Of a stretch of DNA of 64,000 bases, positions 25,803-38,900 are shown piece by piece. A program made the translations under genes and the position numbers. Each line of letters starts with the position of its first letter. Within the stretch, counting starts at the first letter, position 1. Source of the stretch: Siderastrea siderea (lineage: Eukaryota; Cnidaria; Anthozoa; Scleractinia; Rhizangiidae). The notes below the pieces were generated by a model, which saw only the letters and a program-made list of their open reading frames with translations, made no database searches and had not been told where the DNA came from. Location of the stretch: contig OZ034971.1 of assembly GCA_964030785.1 (NCBI GenBank), forward strand, positions 39,698,804 through 39,762,803, written 5' to 3'.

Positions 25803-28800
25803 GGGTGTTACTAAAACGAGTAATGCAGTAACGAGTAACGAGTAACGCAGTAACGAGAAAACGAGTAACGGGAAAAATTTTTCAAGGGTAAAAAATAGAA
25901 AACGAGTAACGGGAAAAAAATTGAAAGGCAAAAATGAAAAGAAAAAGAGTAACGGTAAAAAATGAAAAGGGTGAAAATTACACTGAATAATAATAGTTAC
26001 TTAGGCAATGTAGAACTGTAATAAAACGAATAATGTGACCTGAAAGCCTTTGATGTGTGTTGGTGAAAAATGTTGTATTTAATGTCATTCTCGGGCAGGC
26101 TCCATAAAGAAGCGGCTATGAAGAAGTTTTTTCCGAATTTAGGGAATTAATCGATTTACATTTCAATTCCCTGTTCTCACTGCAGTGTACAGCGATGGTG
26201 CATTCGCTAGACATTTTTAATGACAGGGTTTAGATACCCGACAGCCGGGCACGGATATTTCAAGACTAAATACCAGGTAGTCCGAAATTTTCGATGGGTT
26301 TTGACCGAAAGGCTTATTCTAACGTTCTGCAAGACTTCGATATTTGTTTAGAATTGCCAAGTGATTCAGAAAAGTATTTTAGTTGGTAGTTGACGAGTTT
26401 TCTGAGCTTGTGCATACTAGAAAATTGCGATGTTTGCGACACTTATTAGTGGCCAGACCCGCTAGTCAGAAACACACAGAATTCCTCCGCTCTGGAAGAA
26501 CTGGATTCTGTAAGGATTCGGTATTCGTTAAGAATTGCCAGGCTATTCAGAAAAGTATTTTAGTTTGGTAGTCGACGAGTTTTCTGAGCGTGTGCTCTGA
26601 GTGTGCATACTAGAAAATCGTGATGTTTGCGACGCTTTATTTTTCGAGTTTAGTAGCTTAAGACCTGCAAGTCAGAAAAGCACAGAATTTCTCATTGAAA
26701 CGTCCTGGGGGTATTGGAAGTTTGTTTAGAATTACTAAGCAATTTAAAAGACTAATTTTGTTTTGTAGTTGACAAATTTTCTGAGTTTGTGCGCAGTAGA
26801 AAATCGCTATTTTCGCGACACTTTTAGCCAGAGCTGCCAAGTTTGAGTTTCGGTTCATTTCATTCATTCCTGCAATCGTTTTTATGTATAAATAGATTCA
26901 TTAACAGAAACACTGATTATTCATTTCTGTATCAATATCACTGAAATATTAGTTCAATAATTTGAAAAATGTATTTTAAACCTCTGAGCCGCCAAACTCG
27001 TGAACTGCCGGGCAGTTAATTTAGCTTTTTCCGGCGAAACTGCGCCCGGCTGCCGGGCATGAAGACACGGTTATTAAGGTCAGCTGAATACCCGGCACTC
27101 TGGTTTCAGAGAATTATACAGTAATTATTGAGGCAACCCTTCCTAACTTTGTATAGTGGTGGTAAGTGATTCGAGACTATCGTGGTTTTTTTGGGCCACA
27201 TTTACAACTCTACAGCGTCCGTGACATGTCACAGTATGGTGGCGTGACGGCTCGGGTCAGATAGGGATCAAGAAAGCTACCAGGGTCTGGTGAGCTACAG
27301 CTATTGTATAGCTTGCTAAAGCTCTGAACGTTCGCCAGCTACAAAACCAAATTGGTCTTTTAGTCGCTTAGTAATTGTAAACAATCTTCCAGTTCTTCCA
27401 GAGCGGAGGAATTCTGTGTGTTTCTGACTAGCGGGTCTGGCCACTAATAAGTGTCGCAAACATCGCAACTTTCCAGTATGCACAAGCTCAGAAAACTCGT
27501 CAACTACCTACCTAAAATACTTTTCTGAGTCGCTTGGCAATTCTAAACAAATATCGAATACTTTCAGGACGTTAGAATAAACCTTTCGGTCAAAACCCAT
27601 CGAAGATGTCGGACTGCCGGGTATTTAATAGTCTTGAAACATTCGAACCCGGCTACAGGGTATCTAGACACTGCAAAGAGGGTCCACAATAGGGTTCTCA
27701 GATCCCGCCATCCCGCCTATTTTTTCCTGTTAATCCCGCCGTTCCGCCCTTCTTTGCGTCGAAATCCCGATCCCGCCCAAATTTTTTAATATTCTTCTAT
27801 GTTCATGTTGAAAACATCACATACCTTTTATACAACGGATAGAAGACAAGTTTTTATGGATAGCAGACAAGTTTTTATACAGCGGATAGCAGACAAACAC
27901 GTTTTTATGGTCGACGTTTTTGTGGTCTCGATATCGCCACTAATGACCCTAATGTGTGTTTTGTTTGTGTTATTCTGTTTTACCTTATCTTGTCCAGGTA
28001 TTAGTGAAAAGTAAAGATTGACAAAGATTGTTTGTTACGATATTCTCGGTCCTGCTTTTTTTGGAAGACAACCGAGTGTTTAAAAGAAAGGGTGGTTGTA
28101 CAGCCGTTAGCGCGTCGGGGTTTTGATCTGAAGGTCCGTGCGTTCCTTAGACACAAAAGTTTTCTCCACATTGTTTCTCTACACCCAGCTGTATGTAAAT
28201 GGGTTTCATCTTTAGACAAGTATAGGGGCACAACAGTCATACAAGATTGGTCCAGTTATGAGGTCTGCAAAAATGAAATATACTGAAAAGATTTATAAAA
28301 GTGGACTCACCTAAAAGTTTATTTCAAAGCTTTCAGCGTCTTTATTTACCTTCAGAAAATCTCTGCTCGGAAGTATTCTTTTCGAAGAAAGGCATTCCTG
28401 CTCGCACTCCTTTATAATATATAGCAACAAAATTTATGATGTCGAATACCTGGTTTTCGGCGACCGTCGTTACATTCCCGTTCGCCGGGATTGCCATACC
28501 GGCTAGACTAACCATAGCTGTTCCTACCAACGCTCCATGGAAAGGGTCAGAAAAGTCAAGAACGCAGACAAGAAATGCAACAGGACATGTGACTTGATAC
28601 CTCTTTCTTGTGATGAAAGTGACGAGAATAGAAATGTCCGAAATCAACACAAAACATCACAAAAGGACTCATACTAGCTTGACATTTAGGCTACTCTGCC
28701 TTGGCCGATTCATTACTTGAAAGCCGGCCCACTTCATACACATAGGGTCCATTTTTGTCAGCCTACGCTGGTACATAAAATCCCCGGGATAAAATCATGC

Positions 28801-29426
28801 AGTCTCGTAATAATTCAAATACCGTATCCCGCTACTTTCCCCTTGCGATTCTCGCATCACGACCCCTTAAAAACACAAAATCCCGCTCCCGCTCGTATTT
28901 GAAATTCCCGCTTCCCGCTTCTGTTTTCAGCTCCCATCCCGAATATCGCCACAAAAATGACCCAAATCCAGCATCCCGCCAAACCTATTGTGGACCCTCT
29001 GCAAATTACTATTCGAAGTCTAGCGAATGCACCGTCGCTGCACACTGCAGTGAGAACGGGGATTTGAAATATATATATCGATTAATTCATTAAATTCGGA
29101 AAAAACTTCTTCATAGCTTCTTTATGGAGCCTGCCCGACAATGACATTAAATACAACATTTTTCACCAACATACATCAAAGGCTTTCAGGTCACATTATT
29201 CGTTTTATTACAGTTCTACATTGCCTAAGTAATTATTATTATTCAGTGTAATTTTCACCCTTTTCATTTTTTGCCGTTACTCTTTTTCTTCTAAGTTTTG
29301 CCTTTCCATCTTTTTCCCGTTACTCGTTTTCTATCTTTTACCCTTGGAAAATTTTTCCCGTTACTCGTTTTCTCGTTACTGCGTTACTCGTTACTCGTTA
29401 CTGCATTACTCGTTTTAGTAACACCC
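25803..29426. mobile_element. Foldback element with ~700-bp inverted arms
   Basis: The left arm is 25803-26505. The right arm is the reverse complement in two parts, 27390-27677 and 29006-29426, interrupted by another insertion. Both arms total about 705 bp. Tips read GGGTGTTACTAAAACGAGTA, followed by a cluster of AACGAGTAACG words. The central loop (26506-27389) contains about three degenerate 190-bp tandem units starting near 26353, 26533 and 26728, plus CCCGGCTGCCGGGC palindromes. There is no transposase-like frame. No target duplication is visible: the left flank is ACGCC and the right flank is CAAACC. Confidence 0.85.
27678..28999. mobile_element. Element nested in the foldback right arm, 6-bp TSD
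   Basis: The terminal inverted repeats GAGGGTCCACAATAGG (27678) and CCTATTGTGGACCCTC (ending 28999) are flanked by the direct repeat TGCAAA at 27672-27677 and 29000-29005. Removing 1,322 bp plus one copy of TGCAAA restores the arm homology exactly, confirming the boundaries. Subterminal sequence is rich in TCCCGCC words on both sides. A degraded tRNA-SINE-like head lies inside at about 28100-28150. No transposase frame was seen. Confidence 0.85.
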
Positions 29427-30450
29427 CAAACCGAATAACGTTTCTTTAACAGATGGATGGTGATTGGAGTTGTTCACGCTATTAAACCATTGAATAACTC
29501 TCCTTTGTAAAGCTTTTGAAAATGAAAGTATGCTAAATAGAGTCTTCATTTCCGCAATATAAACAATCCCCGTCATCTTTAATACCAAAACGGTGTAGCT
29601 CCTTCTTAGTGATTATAATTCTATGTAAGAACTTGTAGTGGAATTCTTTCAATTTATGTTCTTTACAAATTCGTTTTGTCAACTTAAAAAAGTGCCCCCA
29701 ATAAGTGGAGTTTAGATTCAAATTTTTGCTCCATTTCGTTGGGCCGGTAGGAAAAGAATGATTAACCTTATTATTTAGTAGCCAGTAGAAATCTTTTGCC
29801 TTTGCTTTCTCTAAGTCAATTTCGATGTTTTCCTCTAGTTGGAACTTGGATTGATCTCCCAAATAACTTTCTTTTGGAAGTTTTCCAAAATTACGTGCCC
29901 TTGTTAGAAGCGTTTTAGGGATGGCATTTATAACTTGATAAAATTTCAAAAAATTGGTTTTACAGTCATATTTCCTTTGGAACTGTTGAAAAGAAATTAG
30001 CTGTCCGTTTTCATTTAAAAGGTCCTGAATAGATATGATTCCTTTGGAAAACCATTCTCGAAGAAAGAATGGCTTTCCCCCTGTAAGGATAGCTTTGTTG
30101 TTAAAAAGAATTGTTTCCTGTCCTTGTTGGTAGTTGTACTTAGACTTTAGTTCCGAAAAAAAAGATAAAATGTCTTTGTAAAAGATGGGTAATTTAGGAT
30201 CTAAGTATTTTGCATCGTAATTACACCTAAGGAAAAAATTTAATCCTCCAAGTTTTGTGAAAAAATAATTTGATACTGATTTCCAACTGCGTCTTTCAGG
30301 GTTAAGTAGTCTTGAGATCCAAGCCAGTCTTAACCCCTTTATCGTAAGATCGATATCCGTCATACGGATTCCATCTCGATCATAATCCTGATAAATGCTT
30401 TCTCTTTTAATTTTGTCCTTTTTTTTGTTCCATAAGAAACTGAAAAGCTT
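29427..30450 (-). pseudogene. L1-type LINE ORF2, C-terminal segment
   Basis: Minus-strand frame from 30450 to a TAG at 29533-29535, starting KLFSFLWNKKKDKIKRE and containing GLRLAWISRLLNP and the terminal Cys motif CLYCGNEDSI. It corresponds to the region after the RT domain of L1-clade ORF2. The first codons continue exactly where the ORF2 segment at 43178-45696 stops. After the TAG, similarity to coding sequence continues with frame loss to about 29427, where the foldback element tip begins. The 3' UTR and poly-A tail are missing. It is inactive. Confidence 0.85.
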
Positions 30451-30965
30451 ACCCTTGCACCAAGAGCCTGGTAAAAAGTCTGGTAAACCTGGTCAAGTCT
30501 GGTTCAACCAGACTTACCAGGCTTTTGTGAAGAAAACAAGTCTGGTAAAAAGTCTGGTAAGGCTGGTTTTACCAGGCTTTTAGGGTAAGCCTGGTTGTAT
30601 TGTACCACAGAAGCCTGGTAAGGCCGGTTTAGGGACGAAAATTATAACCTGAAAAGTCAGGTTAGTCTGGTTTAACCAGGCTTTTATGGCGAGTCTGGTT
30701 CGAAAAAATTACCTGAAAAGCTTGGTTAGCCTGGTTTAACCAGGCTTTCTTGGTACGTCTGGTTCAAAACCAATACCTCAAAAACCTTGTTTGTCTGGTT
30801 TTACCAGGGTTTTCCAGAAAGTCTGGTTCGAACACATCATATGCACCTGAAAAGCCTGGTTAGTGTGGTTGGAAAACATCACAGTACTTGAAAAGCCTCA
30901 ACCCCAATGTTCTAAGAATTCAAAAACCTAGAAGCCCAGGTTTCCCTGGGCTTTCCAGGCTTTTG
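30451..30965. repeat. CCTGGTTTAACCAGG array, left end of the 12.7-kb block
   Basis: Words AGTCTGGT, AAGCCTGGT and ACCAGGCTTTT alternate on both strands. A higher-order unit of about 64 bp starts with CCTGAAAAG at 30648, 30712, 30776 (variant) and about 30846. The array shares the phrases AGTCTGGTAA and AAGCCTGGTTT with the array at 42600-43177, in the same orientation in part and inverted in part. Confidence 0.9.
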
Positions 30966-31871
30966 GTTAACAGTGTTTGATAAACGGTCCAAGCAATTCT
31001 TATGTGCCTCAATGATAATTTTTATTGCAAACTGTAGTGCAATTTCTAATACATATTCTATGGAAATTCAAATGGCCAGGGTATAAAATATAAACATGCA
31101 CTGCAATTGCCATACCACCAAAACCAACAACGTACAGTGAATAATGATTATATAATGTATATCTTAACAAAACTTTCTAATACCAAATCGATTTTAAACA
31201 TGGAGCAACCCTATAAACATTAACTGAACTCTAAGTTGGCTTATGACTTTTCAGCTTGACAAGTGACGGCCTAGGGATTAAAAATGGTTGTGACATTCGA
31301 CACATTTACAGGTACACACACTGTACTTTGCAAAATTTTACTTTGGTTGACTGAAATATTTTAGTCTCTACTGAAGAGCCAAACAAAAAAAAAATACAGT
31401 TAAAACTAAAGTGTTGCATTGCACTGTCGTCTGAAGATGTTGATTAAGATACTTTACAGAACGTGATACATTTGCAAAATAATACTTATCAGCCAGAGCT
31501 TTTACGACTGCAAATCAAACTCAGCAGAGGAACCAAAAATGTTTCCATTGCTAGACTATTAAGTCATCAACCACTCCATAGGACCGTCTGCACACAGGCT
31601 ACTGTAACGTCCATTGTTTTGACAAACACTTGTACAAACCATTAATTAAAGCTTAACAATTCTAGTAGAGGGTTAAAAATTTTATTTCTTTCAAAAAATA
31701 TGAATTCTCCTGTACATCTTCCAATTGCCACTGGATTTGATTCTTTATGCAGTGGTCTCACAAACTGTGATTCAGATTTTTTGCATCTGTTTTTGCATCT
31801 GTGTTTGTTTGTAAGCTGCTAATGTTCCATGTGTCAGTATGGATTAGAGATAAAAAAGTACTACTTGTACC
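30966..31871. other. AT-rich interior, possible minus-strand 3' UTR end
   Basis: There are no coding features. A TTTATT at about 31019 gives AATAAA on the minus strand and could be the poly-A signal of a minus-strand transcript starting in the CpG-rich segment near 35.4-35.9 kb. This is speculative. Confidence 0.25.
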
Positions 31872-32526
31872 TTAAGGACGTTCGCGCGAAAAACTTCTAC
31901 AATACAGATTTTTTTAATAGTTCGGCTACAGTCAGATAATGAGTTACCTATGTCACAAATGCAAAAAAATTGGGGGGTCACCGACTTCGTTTACGAAATA
32001 AAGCGCGTGGAAAACTACCCCAATTTTGACACATCAGTTCTCGTAACTCGACATGGCCTCGGTGCTTGTTAGTTAAAAATGATTAGCTGTAGACCCACTT
32101 TCCTAGTCACATTTTATTTAAGTGGGTCTGTCAAGTAAACAATGTGAACCGGTGTCATCCTTTTAGTTAAACTCAACCTCTAAGATGGACTTTTACGAAC
32201 TCCGTGCAGCTACAATAATAACAAAATTTGATGATGCGAGGGCAGAAAAGTTGAAAAAAATCAAACTTCCACAATACAGATTTCTTTAATTTTTCACAAA
32301 ACGTAGATAATCGACAAAGAAAGTGATCTATCAAAAGAATATATGGGGTCACCGAACATTTAAGAGAGTTAAACCCATGCATAGATATTAAGGTGCCCAC
32401 TAGCGCTATATATTTCCACATTTCTTCAACAGCGCACGCGCTCAATGCATGACGTGGCATGACATCGCGAAGTGGATTGCGTGCGCAGTAAGGATGGGCA
32501 GAAACAATTAGCGCGAACGTCCTTAA
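31872..32526. mobile_element. TTAAGGACGTTCGCGC MITE
   Basis: Perfect 16-bp inverted ends, TTAAGGACGTTCGCGC and GCGCGAACGTCCTTAA, bound 655 bp. The TTAA may be target duplication rather than element. The interior has two related half-copies containing ACAATACAGATTT and GGGGTCACCGA. It is nested in the 12.7-kb block. A larger, diverged copy lies at 2820-4090. Confidence 0.85.
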
Positions 32527-35330
32527 GAAAATAAGCTAAAACTTTGAAATAAAATTAAAAATTCACACTGTAAGGCTGAGAGATAAAAGGCACTACATGT
32601 ACCTCTGGAAAAAAGCCAAACCTTTCAAATAGAAGGAAAATTGAAATTTGCGGACATGGTATTGCTGAAAAACTATATTACAACTTTGGCTGAATTTCAT
32701 CAAATTGGTTTAGGAGCTGCTCACTTAGAATTTAAAAACACATGCACAATTGCCACTCACGCACAACTGCAAAGCAAGCTCTTGTGCAGTGATTACAATG
32801 TATGTACTTTGATATTACAAGTACATATTATATTTCAATCTAATTTTGCTAGCATTTGTCAAAAACAAATTAAAAAGATATGCCCCCCAAAATCTCTTAT
32901 GTACATTACAATGTAACTTAACTTAGAAGTATGTTTTTGTGCTTAGAGTTTTTTTTTTTTTTGCCAAAAGATATGAAAAATTATCAAGTTATGTAAAACA
33001 GTCAATTTGCCACTGGTTGATATCTTACATCATCATGTAATAAACTGAAGCTTTAGACTGAAAAAATGATTTTTCTCATACCTATTCATTTTTGTCACTT
33101 CACCTACAACGCAAAAATGAAAGGAATCTGTGAAGGTATAACTTCGGTGGGCTGTAGTTTCAGTTACTTGATCTCATTCAATACATGTACAGTGTATTAA
33201 CCATTACACGCAAGATAGAAAGCTGTTTCCACAAAAAAATCTGGAAAGAGAACGACGTACGTTGTGTGTACATGTTGACTTCAATTTGGTTTATTTTGAT
33301 GTCTCATTATGCTGGTTGCCACCTTCATCATGCTAGCTGACTTTGATTTTTAATTATTACATTCTTTCCTTCACAGCCCCAGTTTTCTTTTGAGCCTGGT
33401 TTTTTTGCCTCTTGATTCTTTTCCTCATTTATAACTTTTTGTGGCAAAAGTCCATGGCTAAACGAACATTTTAAACTTATCATTTTGATCTGAGTTTCAT
33501 CATGTAAAAATCTTACAAATATGTCTGAACTGCTAATGTGGCTTAATGTGTACATCTAACAAGTGATCCAAGCAAAAGTGTCTCACCCTACAGGATTGCT
33601 CCATGTTTAAACTAATGCCTCTGTTCTGTTCTTTTCAGTTTCAGGTCTAATTGAAAAAGTAACAAAAGTACACTGTACATATAAAGGGCCAATTTAGACT
33701 ATGTTGTATGCGACATGCTAATGAACAGCCTACAATGCAAGTTGTTCCATGCAAATAAAAGCTAAAACTTTCTCATGTCCGTCGTGCATGGCATAAAAAA
33801 TGCTGGAGGATTCTGAAATGTGTTAAAACCTTACGACAATCATAGCCAGAGGCAATGATAAATGAAGTGAACTCGTTGCAATATTTCCAATGATATGCCA
33901 GACCAGCAGCATAAGCAAAACTCAGACTATCTAAATAGGCCCTGAACTGCAAATGTTCTGATATTTCTTATCTGCTTTGTTGCCAAGGATTCCCTGTTAG
34001 ACTTGGAAGTACTGTTTTCAGTTTTTAATAAATGCACCTGGAAAAAAATACAAAGTAAAATAAACATAAATAAAATACCAAGGGATATAACCAAAAAACT
34101 GCAACCATATTGTACAGTTCCTCTCAGAGGAATAGGAGTAGCTAGTGCCTTTGGTACAGCATCTACATGCACACCTTTTGCGTGCTCTTATACATGTAAT
34201 TATGTACATGCAGCCCCTAATAAATGGTGTATTTTTAAACAGTGGAAAATACTATTGTATGCTTAACAAGCCAAATAGTCACTGAATGGACCCGTATATA
34301 CATGTACATGTGTATAGTATATACTCTCAGCCACTGACAAAATTTGAGGCAAAAAAGTACTGTAACAAAACAGAAGTTGATTGGTGAACTGTAACTCAGT
34401 GACTTGCAAAGGTCTTTGAAGGGCCAGCTCTACATGAAAGAGTGGGTGGACTGGCTAGTTTATTAGATTTCTCACCCAAAAAGGGTTAAAATGCTTGTCT
34501 TGTCCTTTATGTATAGATGTAGCCACCATTTAGTTACAAAACTGAAACAGTTGGTGGGTGACCATCTTGTATGTACAGTATTTAGCAAATAACAAAATAA
34601 ATAAAATAAATAAATAAATAAATAAATAAATAAAACATAAATAAAGTAGGGTTATTCATCCAGACAGGAAATCCATGCAAAGAGGCCCCACATAAATACT
34701 TTCCTTCAGCAACCATGCACGCTAAAGTATGTTTAAATAACAGTTTCAACTAATAGAACTTGACAGTACTGCTATTGCAGACCACCAGAAATTGAATTGG
34801 AAGTAAAATCTGAAGTTGACACATGTACATTATTTCTTATATGACCAAAAAGTGACATGTCAATAAAAGTTATCCTAAATTAATAATTCCCAGTCATTCA
34901 TGGTAGAAGGAATGCAAGAACACAATATCGGTAAGTTGATAAAAATTCACACCAAAACTGGTTCACTTTGATTTTACAGAAGGTAATGTTGATTGAGAAA
35001 TTTTAGAATATCCAGCCACTTATTTACTTGTGTATTAATGTTTTATGAACAAAAGAGACCATTCTTATTCAGTGACATGCAAATATCTTGCCAGATAGAT
35101 TCTAATTTAGCCTGTCTATATTTGCTCACCAAGTCCAATTTTTTGATCGTTCCGATTGGCTGCAGAACGAGAGTGCTGCTTGACTATAACACAGTCATTG
35201 AAATTTATTCGACCTATTTACTTGCAAGAAAAGTCAATATCTAAGAATTATTATTCTATATTCTTGCAAAAATCTAACTTATTAGGTAAAATTCGAATAT
35301 GCTGCAAATGAAGCTCACTTTTTTCACTGG
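32527..35330. other. AT-rich non-coding interior of the 12.7-kb block
   Basis: Short open frames only, with many ACATGTA/TACATGT words. An (AAAT)n microsatellite lies at 34594-34633. No exon with both borders was recognised. Confidence 0.45.
34594..34633. repeat. (AAAT)n microsatellite
   Basis: About nine AAAT units with slight interruptions. Confidence 0.95.
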
Positions 35331-35339
35331 ACATTTATG

Positions 35340-35935
35340 TTTGGTCGCCAAACTCGGCCGAGTATCTTACATGCACTTTTCTCACCTCAGCCGGACCGAA
35401 CGAACCAAAATGGCCGCCAAAGAGGAGGTAGAATCTATTCAAGAAATTTAAGAGTAATACTGTACCTTTGTGTAAGGGAGGGTAGCTCTGCATCGAATCC
35501 CACAACTCTTCAACTACTGGAGTAAAAAACTATCCACGTTTCACTTTCTGGCGCACACAAACACGGAGAAAACCAGCCACATTTTATCCTCCAGCTCCAA
35601 TAGTTGCTCCAGTATACACATTCACCGGTTACTTGCGCCTGCAATTCTCGAGCGTGCGGTTGTAAATCACATGACCCCTTGAAAGCGGCCCGGTCGCATA
35701 GCTGGGTAGCCGGCGGCGAGTTTCAAATAAAATGGGGTTGTGTCGGGTGATCGTACGTCAAAGTGGTTTATTACGCTATTCTTTAGATTATTTTCGCTTA
35801 CGATTAGCAAGGCTCAACTCAGAACGTGCTCTGTTGGAAGATGATTGTAAAGATGGTTGATGATTGCTCGATTCAAGTATGAACGGACTGAATTACCAAC
35901 GGACTGATCGATCGATTTCAAGGCCGGTGAGTACA
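35340..35935. promoter_or_regulatory. CpG-rich, possibly bidirectional promoter segment
   Basis: In an AT-rich setting, this segment is rich in CG dinucleotides (GGTCGCC, GGCCGAG, CGGACCGAACG, GCCGGCGGCG). On the plus strand a donor-like GCCG/GTGAGT occurs at about 35927. On the minus strand CCGGCTGAG/GTGAGA occurs at about 35391. A plus-strand ATGGCCGCCAAAGAGGAG lies at about 35410. These fit two divergent first exons. No downstream coding exon could be linked in either direction, so it may drive non-coding RNA or be a captured host promoter. Confidence 0.35.
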
Positions 35936-38900
35936 TGTAACCTCATTCCTCATAATACGTAGCTGGTATGACAAACATTTCATGTACATTTAATTTTCTA
36001 TGGAGGGCTTAAAGTTCCTTTCTTTGTAATATTCTGCCAAATGAGTGTAACAAGCTTTAACACACAGTGTAAGCGACGCTTACACTGTGAAAATTTGCAC
36101 GTTGCAAATCATAATCAAAAACGGCCTTTGTGAAATTGACCCCAAGTGGGACAGTGGTATCAAATAACAACGAAAGCCATTGTTCACACATGTGGCATTC
36201 TGTGACTTACACTTTTCACATCAAAGTGTGATAAGCCCGGCGTAGTAAAAGAAGCGTTTACCGACCAAGAAGTAGTCGACGTACCACTATCAGAACTTCG
36301 CAAATCCGAATAATTCGGATCAATTTGAGGAGTAGGCATTTCACATGTAAGCACGTACGTGTATCTCCATGCATCTACATGTATCATTGGTGATTAGTTG
36401 TAGATCATTTCATAGTGCCTACACGCTAACCAACAGTTCAGTTGAAATGCGTTTCACTCAGATACGTGTACACATTAACTTGAATACAATGAAAGCCTAA
36501 ATTTTTCTTTAATCACTCGTCAAAGCGGAGTAAACATGAAATGAAACATGCATAATTTGCCAATTAGTGAGTTCTTTAACGATTTATGAGATTTCTTGAT
36601 TTTTTTTAAGCAAAGATAGTGATGTGTACTAACATGATCAGATTTGATATTATTTGAATAGTAACAACTCCAGGTCTTGACACCATAGCATTTTTATTCT
36701 AGTGGCATACGGTGGAAATGTGTGCATTTCTCAAAGTCCTCTTTTCAAGGGAGTTTGCATATGGGAGTTTTTCATTGCAATCAGCAGTTCTAAAATGGTC
36801 ACCAGATTTGTGAACTTTCATCCCAACCTAATGTCCAATGTATACTTAAATACTAAACAGTAATTTATCCATGACAAACTCACAGTGGAGACCCTATACA
36901 CGTAGTAGTAATACATGTACACTAAATTCTCAATTTCAGGAATTGAATTCCTTCCTTTTGTATACAGTAGATGCCAGGGTATGAGGGGACATGTTGCAGG
37001 GACGTGTCACAGAGACACACAGCAGTGCGACACTGCAATTGTTATGCTAAAGGCATGTACTGTAGCAGGAACATCAGCAGAGAGGAAATCGAAAGGTGCT
37101 GACATTTTTGCAACAACATGTGACACCCTTTGGTGTGTGGCTGGTGCTTTTTGAGCTCATGCAACACAAATTTCAACATGTCCTTTCATGCACTGGCACC
37201 TTAAATTTGATTTTACTGCATGCATGGAAACTGCATGCCAAGTACCATGGCATTCAAAATAGCATGTCGTCCAAGTAAAAGCTAGAAGCTTGTCCAAAAT
37301 ACAGCCACCCATAACTCAGAAAAGATAACTAAAGTTGAGATTTAATAAAGGAATATTATTAATTCTGTTGTGCTTGTTCAGGATATGAGGTGATTTTTAT
37401 CAACTTTGTGCTATGCACCTTGTTGGGTACTTACCACCCTATACCCAGTACATACATGCTCATGGAGTGTTACATGTCACAGACATTAGGGTGAATAATG
37501 GTTCTCTTAGTATAATAATTATTATGCCACACAAGTTAATATCCAGCCCCACAGACTGGTACAGGTAACTTGTTATCAGATATGGACAAAAAACTGTGGA
37601 GGTGACCACTGTTGTGCTCAGAGGTGAATGGCATGTGATATACTAATTACACCTGTAGTGTGCAGAAAACACTATGAAAACAATGTACCTACTTGTTTGG
37701 AGTAGTCTACATGTAGATGAAAGAACTTTATAAATCCAGGAGGGCATTTGAGTGTCTCATGAATGTTAACTTTTTTTGAAAATCATCAAAACTGCTCAAT
37801 CATGTTATGGGAAAACAGCCTTCAAAATGGCAACTTTTCAATTTTTGGAATTCAAAAAATTATGTGCTTACTGACCTAAAGCAAGGGCTTTAAGGGGATG
37901 GTGTTCAGTGTGTCAAACTGTCTCCAGTGAGTTTTTTGTACTTTTGCCAAGAACCAAATATTAACTTACACATGTATTTTATCACACTATTTTTTTTATT
38001 CTTGATTTGTTTGCAAAATTATTGAAAGGTCAATCACACAATCAACTGGGCTAGATGACTGGCACTGTTTAGTTACATCCTATATAGAAGTTAAATTTCA
38101 GTTCAAACCTGAACCTCATACATCTACATGTACACTGCTCCTTCAACAATCTCCTGGGATCTGTAAAGTAGTTCATGTACTGTGGTATAGATGAAATTAA
38201 AGTATGATTTACATTCACCTTTATAGCTACATGTATGTGAGTAGTAAGTTTATTTTTTATGATCCATTTATTAATTTTACTCTTAAAATTTTTCATCAGG
38301 TTTCTACATTTGTTCACATTGTATCAGTATGACTCCAAGTTCTACAGCAAAACAGTTTCTTGATGCATGTTGTACATAGCAGGGAATGCATCACACATGG
38401 TCAGGTAGGTTACTCAAACATACAGCTACAATTAACGTTGTCAGAAAACCTACCCAATAAGACCACTAGGTGCTATGGGTAATCTATTAATAAATTTACC
38501 AAACTTAGCTGTGGCTCACCCCTACACAAATTAAATCACACAGGCAAGTGTTTATCATACTCTCAGCCCTCCTAGGGTAGTGACAACTGCGAAATTACAG
38601 CCGAATCACAAACGATTTTCAGCTACCTTTACTACCTTTTGGTCTCCTCGTGTAAGCTCAAGGCTGTAAAATCAGACAACGTTTTAGCTGACAGGTATAC
38701 ATTAGAATCCTCATGTTATGCTTCAAATTTGTGTTGCTTACGTGTAGATCTGTTTTCTTTAAACAAAGGACACGTACATGTACAGTGTATTGGGCGTTGG
38801 TTGCAGGCATTCCTTTTAAAGATTTTGACAGAATGGCATATGGATTCATGTCCTATGAAGACATTATCTCCTTGGTGATCATTGAATGCTTGAATTTTTA

